64,000 bases of DNA from Bog-473 sp963834405 (lineage in GTDB: Bacteria; Actinomycetota; Acidimicrobiia; Acidimicrobiales; RAAP-2), in contig CAWIBX010000005.1 in assembly GCA_963834405.1 (NCBI GenBank), positions 868,001 through 932,000 on the forward strand. Reading direction: 5' to 3'. Positions 52,203 through 59,391 of the stretch are shown here, one piece after another (the first letter of the stretch is position 1; each line of letters starts with the position of its first letter). A program made the translations under genes and the position numbers. Below the pieces are notes generated by a model, which saw nothing but the letters and a program-made list of their open reading frames with translations, was not told where the DNA came from and did not search any database.

Positions 52203-52910
52203 TCAGAACCCCAGGTAGTGGTGGCGCAATTGTTCGTCCGCCGCCACCGTGGCCGCGTCGTCGGACACGACCACCTGGCCCAGGTTGAGGATCACGGCGT
52301 GGTGGGACACCGACAGGGCGCTGCGGGCGTTCTGCTCCACGAGCACGACCGTCATGTCCGAACCCTCCGTCTGCTCGCGCAGCAGCCGCATCAGCTGCGC
52401 CGTGACCAGCGGGGCGAGCCCGAGGCTGGGCTCGTCGAGGAGCAACAGACGGGGGCGCGAGATCAGCGCGCGCCCGAGCACGAGCATCTGGCGCTCCCCG
52501 CCCGACAACGTCGAGGCGTGCCGGCGCCGGAACGTCTTCAGGCGCGGGAAGAGGTCCAGGATGTCGGCGATGGCCTGTTGTCGTTCCCGGCGCTGCAGGC
52601 ACCACAGGGTGGCCAGCCGCAGGTTCTCCTCGACGGTCAGCTCCTCAATGACGCCCCGCCCCTCGGGCACGTGCGAAACGCCGAGACGCACGATGCCCTC
52701 GACGCTGCGGCCCAGCAGGGCGTCCCCGTCGAAGCGCACCGAGCCGCCCTTCGGCTTGACCAGCCCCGAGATCGCGCGCAGCAGCGTCGTCTTGCCGGCG
52801 CCGTTGGCTCCGAGCACGGCCGTCACCGCGCCGGGCTCGGCGTCGAGGGAGACCGAACGCAACGCGTTGACCGCGCCGTAGGAGACGCTCAGGTCGCGTA
52901 TCTCAAGCAC
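52203..52910 (-). CDS. Liv-type ABC transporter ATPase (LivF-like)
   Basis: 235 residues. Walker A GANGAGKTT, VPEGRGVIEELTVEENL, LSGGERQMLVLGRAL and LLLLDEPSLGLAP with VEQNARSALSVS. Its start overlaps the livG end by 8 bp. Partner of the upstream LivG-type ATPase. Confidence 0.9.
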   Translation of the reverse strand: MLEIRDLSVSYGAVNALRSVSLDAEPGAVTAVLGANGAGKTTLLRAISGLVKPKGGSVRFDGDALLGRSVEGIVRLGVSHVPEGRGVIEELTVEENLRLATLWCLQRRERQQAIADILDLFPRLKTFRRRHASTLSGGERQMLVLGRALISRPRLLLLDEPSLGLAPLVTAQLMRLLREQTEGSDMTVVLVEQNARSALSVSHHAVILNLGQVVVSDDAATVAADEQLRHHYLGF

Positions 52911-53772
52911 GGGCGTCTCCGGGCGCGCCGGGCCCGCCCGGCGGGTGGCGCGGCTCGGTCACCTCGTCCCCCAGGTACGCCGTGGCCACCTCGGGATCGG
53001 CCCGGACGGCGGCGGGGGTGCCCTCGGCGATGACCAGGCCGAAGTTGAGGACGACGATGCGGTCGCACACCGACATCACGAGGTCCATGTGGTGCTCCAC
53101 GAGGAGCACCGCCATCCGCGCGCCGAAGCCGCGTATCTGCGATCCCAGCGAAGCCATGTCGCCCTCGGACAGCCCGCTGGCGGGCTCATCGAGCAGGAGC
53201 ACCTGCGGGTCCATCAGCAGCGCCCGCGCCAGGGCGGCGCGTTTCTGCACGCCGTAGGGGAGTGCGGCCGGGTACCGCTGCGCCTGATCGGCGATGCCGA
53301 GCTCGTCGAGCACCTCCATGGCGCGGGCTGCGGTGCGCCGCTCTTCGCGGCTCGAGCGCCACAGCCCGAGGAAGGCCGACCCGAGGTCGCTGCGCAACGC
53401 CGGCTGGGCGCCGAGCATCACGTTCTCGTGCACGGTCAGCCCGGCGCAGAGGCCGACGCCTTGCAACGTGCGCGCGATGCCGAGCTTGGCGAGGTCGTGC
53501 GGGTGGTGCCTGCGCAACGGCTTGCCCCGGTAGGAGATCGACCCCGAGTCGGCATGGACGAAGCCGCAGATGACGTTGAAGAGCGTGGTCTTGCCGGCGC
53601 CGTTCGGGCCGATGATCCCGACGATCTCGCCCGGCCCGACCGACATCGACACCTGGTCGAGTGCGAGCAGGCCCCCGAATCCGACGGTGACCTCGTGGAC
53701 GACCAGCAGTCCCTCGCCGGCGGCCGGCGCGTCGTCTTTCTCCGCAGGTGAGGCCTCGAGGACCGGGCCCAC
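52903..53772 (-). CDS. Liv-type ABC transporter ATPase (LivG-like)
   Basis: 289 residues from GTG 53772, which matches the length of the LivG at 36220; the frame is open to GTG 53886 but the extra part is Gly/Arg/Pro-rich. Walker A GPNGAGKTT, LQGVGLCAGLTVHENVMLG, LLLDEPASGLSEGD and LLVEHHMDLVMSVCD. The usual signature is weak (LPYGVQKRAALARAL). First gene of the operon. A 11-bp tandem repeat CCGGCCCTGCC lies upstream near 53902-53923. Confidence 0.83.
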   Translation of the reverse strand: MGPVLEASPAEKDDAPAAGEGLLVVHEVTVGFGGLLALDQVSMSVGPGEIVGIIGPNGAGKTTLFNVICGFVHADSGSISYRGKPLRRHHPHDLAKLGIARTLQGVGLCAGLTVHENVMLGAQPALRSDLGSAFLGLWRSSREERRTAARAMEVLDELGIADQAQRYPAALPYGVQKRAALARALLMDPQVLLLDEPASGLSEGDMASLGSQIRGFGARMAVLLVEHHMDLVMSVCDRIVVLNFGLVIAEGTPAAVRADPEVATAYLGDEVTEPRHPPGGPGAPGDARA

Positions 53773-54023
53773 CCCGGCGTCCCTAGGCCCCGGTGGCGCG
53801 AGCGTGGCCCGTCCGCGCCCAGAGCCTGTCCACCGGCTCGAACCGGCGACCCCCCAACATGACAGGGACGTTACAACCTCCGTCACGGAGCCGCGCCCGC
53901 GCCGGCCCTGCCCCGGCCCTGCCCCGCCCGGGTCCGGGCCTCCCGCCCGGCCTAGCCTGGGCGCTGTTCGGCCCGGCGCCCGCAGCGGCTCCGGACGTGT
54001 GGACGGCCCGGATGCAGGGGGAG

Positions 54024-55469
54024 ATGAAAGTGCGATTACTGCGGACGTGGGCCCGGCTCGTCCCGGCCGTAGCGCTGGGAGCCGCCACGCTGGCCGCGGC
54101 CACGCTGGTGCAGGCCACGGCGCCCGGACCGGCCGCAGCCGCCTCTCCGCCGCTGCGCGTCACCTGGATGGCGGGCTACGCCGCCCCCGGCACCCCGCCG
54201 GCGTTCGACCGGGTCGGGGTGATCAAGGTCGGGTCCCCACACGCCAAGAACGTGCTCGTGCTCGAACCGGGCACGTCCGCGGCCGCGGCCTACTTCGTCC
54301 CGCTCGCCCGCTGGGTCGTGGCGCGGCAGCCCGGCTGGCAGGTCTGGGCGGTGCAGCGGCGCGAGACCCTGCTCGATGACGAGTCGGTGCTCAACCTCGC
54401 CAAGCGCGGCAAGGCCTCTGCGGTGCAGGTCTACGACTACTACCTCGGCTACCTCAAGGACCCCTCCGTGACCCACCACGTCGCCGCGGTCCCCAACTCG
54501 TCGGTCGCGTTCGCCAAGCAGTGGGGCATGAACGTCGCGGTGCAGGACCTCCACGTCGTGATCGGGGCGGCCAAGCGGCTCGGCGGCAAGGTCGTTCTCG
54601 GCGGCCACTCGCTCGGCGGGTCGGTCGTCACGGCGTACGCCACGTGGGACTTCGACGGACGGGCCGGGGCGGACGACCTGGCCGGCCTCGTCTACGACGA
54701 CGGGGCCAGCGAGCCCGCCGCCTCCGCGCCGCAGGCGAGCGCGGCACTGGCCGCGTTGAACGCCCCCGGCACGTCGCCGTGGCTGTCCTTCGGCGGCATC
54801 CCGGCGCCCTACGCGGGGATCTTCAGTGCCACCGGTTCGCTGGCGGCGCTGCTGTACCCGAACCAGCCCTCGCTGGGGCAGTCGTCCGGACTGCTCCCCT
54901 CGTCGATTGTGCCGGCGGCGCGCGTCACCAACCTCGGACAGTTCGGGTACGCGCTCAACGTCGCCACGTCGCCCCAGAGCTTGACTGCGGCGCAGGCGCA
55001 CCTGGGGAAGGGACTGTCAGCCCGCCCGCTGCGCAACGGGTTCTACGGCTGGAACCCGTCCGGCGCGCTGACCCCGATTCAGCGCTTCGCGACCATGCTC
55101 TCCGGCTACCCGATTCAGAACGCCGACGGGTCGGAGTGGTACTTCCCCCAGCGGCTGACCGACGACACGATGGCCGTGGGCAACGGCATCGCCAACCCGG
55201 CCCAGGCGGTCCTCGGTGTCGACGCCACCATGGGCCGGGACCTGCCGCACCGGCTGCTGCTCTATGCCTTCGGGGCGCGCCTGGGCGGGCAGCGCATCCT
55301 GGACGCGACGTCGCAGCTGGCCGCGCAGTCGGGCATCCCCAAGAGCCACTTGACCCTCGTCGACCGGCAGAGCACCTACGCCCACAACGACCCCGCGGGC
55401 GCCTACCCGAAGAACGCCTTCGTGTCCGGGCTGGTGCCGTTCCTCGGCAGGGTGGCGGCCTCCCGCTAG
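54024..55469 (+). CDS. Secreted alpha/beta hydrolase
   Basis: About 481 residues. A signal peptide (VPAVALGAATLAAATLVQATAPGPAAAA) is followed by an alpha/beta fold with VLVLEPGTSAAAAYF and VVLGGHSLGGSVVTAY (nucleophile Ser in G-H-S-L-G), and HNDPAGAYPKNAF carrying a candidate His at the end. GTG 54030 has better spacing to AGGGGG than ATG 54024 and may be the true start. Likely an extracellular esterase or lipase-like enzyme; substrate unknown. Confidence 0.78.
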   Translation: MKVRLLRTWARLVPAVALGAATLAAATLVQATAPGPAAAASPPLRVTWMAGYAAPGTPPAFDRVGVIKVGSPHAKNVLVLEPGTSAAAAYFVPLARWVVARQPGWQVWAVQRRETLLDDESVLNLAKRGKASAVQVYDYYLGYLKDPSVTHHVAAVPNSSVAFAKQWGMNVAVQDLHVVIGAAKRLGGKVVLGGHSLGGSVVTAYATWDFDGRAGADDLAGLVYDDGASEPAASAPQASAALAALNAPGTSPWLSFGGIPAPYAGIFSATGSLAALLYPNQPSLGQSSGLLPSSIVPAARVTNLGQFGYALNVATSPQSLTAAQAHLGKGLSARPLRNGFYGWNPSGALTPIQRFATMLSGYPIQNADGSEWYFPQRLTDDTMAVGNGIANPAQAVLGVDATMGRDLPHRLLLYAFGARLGGQRILDATSQLAAQSGIPKSHLTLVDRQSTYAHNDPAGAYPKNAFVSGLVPFLGRVAASR

Positions 55470-55473
55470 CCCA

Positions 55474-55686
55474 CTAGCCGCGACCCCTGCCGCCATTGTG
55501 CGCCGGGACGAAGAGGAGCCCGCCCTGCGGCACGAGCGCCACGCCGGTGGTGGGCAGTGGGTCGACCTCGCCGGTCCAGAGGTCGACAGGGCCGAGATAG
55601 TTAGCCGGGAACTGCGGCGGCGCCGGGCAGCTCGAGGGCGCGCTGTTGGAGCCGCAGGGCGTGACCGCGACGACCGGGCGACCGGG
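55474..55686 (-). pseudogene. Remnant of a gene, C-terminal end
   Basis: An open stretch of about 70 codons to a TAG at 55474-55476 with coding-like composition: VTPCGSNSAPSSCPAPP, NYLGPVDLWTGEVDPLP, GVALVPQGGLLFVPAHNGG. It has no start and is cut on its 5' side by a stop at 55687-55689, just before the insertion sequence. It looks like the tail of a secreted protein truncated by the IS110 insertion. The rest of the 55470-55791 gap holds nothing I recognise. Confidence 0.4.
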
Positions 55687-55791
55687 TCACCCGCCTTGCG
55701 CTGGGATGTAATGCTCAAGCTCCCATGGGAGTGAGGGCGCGCGCGGGGAGGCTGTCCACCCGCAACCGTGCTGAAATCGTAGGGAGGTGGA

Positions 55792-56556
55792 CTACGCGGC
55801 CTTGTCGACGATGGTGACGTCGAAGCCGAGGGCCTCGATCCTGCGCTGGAGCCGCTTCGCCTCTTTTGCAGGGTCGTTGCGCCGCTCGAAGTAGTCGGCG
55901 CCGGGGTCCTCGTAGAGCGCACCGTTTCGGAGCAGGTGCCAGGCCACGGCGACCATGGAGTTGGCCACGGCCACCACCGCCTTGTTGTGGCCGCGCCGAC
56001 GGGCGATGCGGGCGTAGTGGGCCGAGAAGTAGCTGCCCTTGGTCCGAGCGGCGGCCTGGGCCGCCGGCACGAGAGTCCGGCGCAGCCACGGTGCCCCGTG
56101 ACGGGTGCCCGCGGGGCGGTGTTTGCCAGCGGACTCGTGGCTGGCCGGGGCCACCCCCGCCCACGCGCAGAGGTGCGCGGCGGTGGGGAAACGGGACATG
56201 TCGGTCCCCATCTCGGCGATCAGCACCTCGGCCGTGGTCCTCGAGATCCCCGGGATCGAGCACAAGAGGGTGACCGCAGCCTCAAAAGGGGCGACGTGGC
56301 GGGCGATCTCGGCGTTCAACGTGGTGATGGAGGCGTCGAGGTGATCGATGTGGCCGATGATCTCTTTGCACATGAACGCGTGGTGCTCCGTGAAGCGCCC
56401 GCTGAAGGCCTCTTCGAGCTGGGGCAGCTTGGAGCGCAGACGCGACTTGGCCATCTGGGCGAGGACCTTGGGATCGCGCTCGCCAGCGATAAGCGCCTCG
56501 ATCATGGCCCTCGATGACTGGGACCACACCGTCGAGGCGACCGAGGTCAGCTTGAT
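55792..56556 (-). CDS. IS110 transposase, 3' exon (transposase_20 domain)
   Basis: 254 residues beginning IKLTSVASTVWSQSSRAMIEALIAG in phase with the 5' exon. TLLCSIPGISRTTAEVLIAEMGTDMSRFPTAAHLCAWAGVAPASHESAGK is the transposase_20 region with the Ser nucleophile candidate (ASHESAGK). Joined to the 158-residue 5' exon it gives a 412-residue protein, normal for the family. The frame is also open upstream into intron sequence, but that part is ribozyme. Confidence 0.85.
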   Translation of the reverse strand: MKLTSVASTVWSQSSRAMIEALIAGERDPKVLAQMAKSRLRSKLPQLEEAFSGRFTEHHAFMCKEIIGHIDHLDASITTLNAEIARHVAPFEAAVTLLCSIPGISRTTAEVLIAEMGTDMSRFPTAAHLCAWAGVAPASHESAGKHRPAGTRHGAPWLRRTLVPAAQAAARTKGSYFSAHYARIARRRGHNKAVVAVANSMVAVAWHLLRNGALYEDPGADYFERRNDPAKEAKRLQRRIEALGFDVTIVDKAA

Positions 56557-56619
56557 GTGGAGTCGGACCGGAGCGCGGTGCCGGCATCTCGGCTGGTCCG
56601 TCTCTCCGGCCCGCTCCCC

Positions 56620-56653
56620 GAACCGGACGTGCGACTTCCACCGCATCCGGCTC
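56620..56653 (-). ncRNA. Group II intron domain V
   Basis: The 34-nt minus-strand hairpin begins GAGCCGGATGCGGTGGAAG, continues GTCGCACGTCCGGTTC, and pairs as the usual GAGCCG...CGGTTC stem with a central bulge. It contains the catalytic AGC triad. It lies 63 nt before the intron 3' end, leaving room for domain VI. Confidence 0.88.
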
Positions 56654-56671
56654 TCCACGAACCCCATCGGG

Positions 56672-58101
56672 TTACACAGCCGTCTTCGTCATCCACTCGT
56701 CCCACGGCGTCGGGATCCTCGCTCCCCGGTAGCGGTAGCGGGTAACCGGCGCCGCCGCTGGGTTGAAGAGAACCACCCCGTCGTGTTCTGGCCACCACCC
56801 GTTTCCGAGTTGGCGGCGTCGCAACTGCTTCCAGTTGGCTCGCCGGTACTTGCGGCGGAGCCATCTGACCACCCGAAACCACGTGTAGTAGCGCAGGTAG
56901 CCGAAGGTCGCCTTGGACGAACCGTGCTGGAAGTAGGTGGTCCAGCCTCGTAGCGCCACATTCAACTGGCGCAAAAGGTCGGAAAGTGGCTTGTTCGTTC
57001 CCTGTCGGGTGATCGCCTTCACCTTGGCCTTGATCGAGGCGAGTGCCTTCTTCGACGGCCAGGTGTAGACGAACGCCTTGTTCGATCCTCTCTTGCGTTG
57101 CCGCTGGATGCGGAAGCCGAGAAAGTCGAACCCCTCGTCGATGTGCACAATCGTGGTCTTCTCTTCCGAAAGGCGTAAGCCCATCGGAGCGAGCACCGCT
57201 GCGACCTCGGCCCGTAGCCCTTCAGCGTGTGCTTGGGTGCCAGACACCATGACGACAAAATCGTCGGCGTACCGGATCAACCGGTAGGTGGCCAGCCCCT
57301 TGCTGCGCCGTCGGTAGCGAGCGTTGAAGTCGCCCATCGCCTCCCAAGCCTCGGCGAAGTGCTCGTCGAGGACAGAGAGGGCGACATTGGCAAGCAGGGG
57401 TGAAAGAATGCCGCCTTGGGAGTACCGGTCTTCGTCCCGATAACCCGGCCGCCTTCGCTGAGAAGGCCGGATTTCAGGAACGCCTTGACCAAGTCCAAGA
57501 CACGCTTGTCTCCGATCCGCTCTCGCACCCGCTGTAGCAATGCGGAGTGTGAAATCTCGTCGAAGCACGCCGTGATGTCACCTTCAAGCACCCACTCATA
57601 GGAGCGGGAGGCCAGGTGGTGAATCTCGGTGATGGCGTCTTGGGCTCGGCGCTTCGGACGGAAGCCGTAACTGCACGGCACAAAATCCGCTTCGAAGATG
57701 GGCTCAAGGACCAGTTTCAAGGAGGCCTGCACGATCCGATCCCGGTAGGTCGGGATGCCCAGTCGGCGACGTTTGCCGTTCGACTTCGGGATCATCCGTT
57801 CCTTGACGGGAAGGGGCCTGAAGCGCCGAGCCTTGAGATCGTCTCGTAACTCGGTGAGCATCAGGTCACCAAAGACGATGGAGTTCGGTTTCACCCCGTC
57901 GACTCCAGCCGACCGTGCCCCACGGTTCCCCCGCACCCGATGCCATGCCACCGTAAGGAAGCACGGATCGGCGACGAGGTTGTACAGGTCACAGAACCGA
58001 CGATTGGGGCTGTCGGTCGCCCATTGGTGCAGCTTCGCCTGCATACGCAGTACCTGGACCTCGGCCTCGGAGAGGTCGGGCCACAGATCGTCGGTGTTCA
58101 C
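56672..58101 (-). pseudogene. ltrA: Group II intron reverse transcriptase/maturase with a 1-nt frameshift
   Basis: The first part (58101 to about 57418) has RRLGIPTYRDRIVQASLKLVLEPIFEADF, YGFRPKRRAQDAI and GDITACFDEISH. The second part, in the -1 frame (to 56672), begins GGILSPLLANVALSVLDEHF and has the catalytic IRYADDFVV, EKTTIVHIDEGFDFLGF and maturase domain X (KALASIKAKVKAITRQG ... LRQLNVALRGWTTYFQHG). The break falls in the GTPQGG motif: CCC-AAG at 57420-57415 lacks one C. No HNH endonuclease follows. A sequencing error is the alternative. Confidence 0.85.
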
Positions 58102-58709
58102 CGACGGACTTCTGCCATTGCCATGGTGTTGCTACTGGTTCGCTGGGTCCCTTCGCCATGTGGCCGGCTTTCCCGTCCTCGGACTACTACGGACCCTCCG
58201 TCCCATCCCGAGACCATCAGCCGACAGCGGGCCTGCCCGTCGCCGCCCTGGCTGGGCGGCGGGAAGGGCGATCTCGGGTGGTTCCCACGTTCACCACGCA
58301 CCGCTCGCCGGGATGGGCGTCCAGCTATGCCCCTGCAGCCTCGCCACGAGTACGCCGCAGGCTTTCCTCGTGGCCTCCTGGTCGATACCGGTAACCGACT
58401 TCGGAGTCCCGATGTGCACATCACTGCACTCGGTGTGCGCTGCTGCCCGGCCCATATCCACCAGGTTGGAGCCGGTTCCAATGTTAAGGAGGTTCAACCG
58501 CTGGTTCACTTGCGTTGCGCCTTTCCGTCATTGCTTGCCGGACCCGAGTCGTCTGGTAGTGCCGACACGTCCCGGCTTTGTCAGGGCTGCTTGCCGTCCT
58601 TCCCTGCGCTTCCAGGGTCAGACTGCCCTTAGCTTCACCGGCCTGCTGCGACAGACCGAGGGCGGAGTCCTTTCATCTCCGCACGGTTCCATGGCGCCTC
58701 GTGGCGCAC

Positions 58710-59183
58710 GCCGGCGTCTTGGAGGATCTTCTCGAGACGCTGGATCTCCTTGCCCCGGGCGTCGACCTGGACCTTGCGGTAACGGGTGAGGTCACGCAGC
58801 TCGCGGATCTCGGGCGGGGGAACGAAGGAGGGCCGCACCATGCCGTGAGCGGCCACGTCGGCCAGCCACTCGGCGTCGGAGAGGTCGCTCTTTCGCCCCG
58901 GCACGTTCTTGACGTGGGCGGCGTTGCAGAGCCACAGCTCGTCGAAGAGCCCCTCGAGGACGTAGTACACGGGCTTCCAGTAGACACCGGTCGCCTCCAT
59001 GGCGACGGTCCTGGCCCCTGACTCGCTGAGCCAGCACGCAAGCTCGCCCAGGCCCTTTGACGTCGTGGCGAACGACGCCTTGGTCACGCTGACCGAGCGG
59101 TCCATCTCGACAATGCGGGCACAGGCCACGACATTGTCACGATGGACGTCCAGGCCGGCCACCTGGTCCCTGATTCGTTTCAT
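58710..59183 (-). CDS. IS110 transposase, 5' exon (DEDD domain)
   Basis: 158 residues starting MKRIRDQVAGLDVHRDNVVACA (first Asp), then TVAMEATGVYWKPVYYVLEG (Glu) and NVPGRKSDLSDAEWLADVAAHG (Asp pair), the RuvC-like DEDD catalytic core. AAGGAGG precedes ATG 59183. It ends at ...EKILQDAG, where the intron begins. Unspliced, translation would run on into the intron as VRHEAPWNRAEMKG and stop at 58635, giving a truncated protein. Confidence 0.87.
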
Positions 59184-59391
59184 CGCTACCTCCTTGGTCG
59201 TCAGAGGCTGCCGAGGAGGAACCGAGTCGAAGCGGAGTCTGGGATTCGTGCACGTGGCGACACTCGACGGTCCCCCGGGCCCCCGCGCCAAACTCAGAAC
59301 GTGCTCGCGGCAACAAGCGCAACCGGCGACCGCACTCGGCAGCGGCGCCAGCATTTCATTCCACGCGGGTGACGACCACCGTCATGGAAAC
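59184..59391 (-). ncRNA. Non-coding left end of IS110; candidate bridge RNA region
   Basis: 208 bp with no plausible gene between the transposase start and the end of the next gene. In IS110-subgroup elements the guide (bridge) RNA is made from this upstream non-coding end. The stretch is rich in short inverted repeats, for example around the CCCCCGGGCCCCCG run near 59271-59284. RNA structure was not computed, so this is a positional call. Confidence 0.4.

Larger units (their letters stand above)
56557..58709 (-). mobile_element. Group II intron (2153 bp) inserted in the IS110 transposase gene
   Basis: On the minus strand the intron starts at 58709 with GTGCGCC, the conserved group II 5' end, and stops at 56557 with AC. 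It carries a canonical domain V (56653-56620) and an internal reverse transcriptase/maturase. Removing it joins ...LQDAG to IKLTS... between codons without change of frame. The 607 bp from 58709 to the RT start hold the 5' ribozyme domains; no other gene is seen there. Confidence 0.88.
55700..59391 (-). mobile_element. IS110-family insertion sequence carrying a nested group II intron
   Basis: The transposase gene (two exons) is read right to left from 59183 to 55792. IS110 elements have no terminal inverted repeats, so the ends given are approximate: the left end lies between 55690 and 55791 and the right end between 59184 and 59395. AAACTCAGA occurs at 59290-59298 and 59388-59396, the second at the very end of the adjacent gene. 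Without the intron the element would be about 1.5 kb, the normal size. Confidence 0.75.

Noticed and set aside
53902..53923. Two tandem copies of CCGGCCCTGCC
   Set aside because: Simple GC-rich duplication in the gap between livG and the secreted hydrolase; no further copies or structure to support a function.
55017..55922. 301-codon minus-strand frame spanning the hydrolase end and the IS border
   Set aside because: Ser/Pro/Arg-rich shadow; the coding-like signal in the gap is in another frame (55474-55686).
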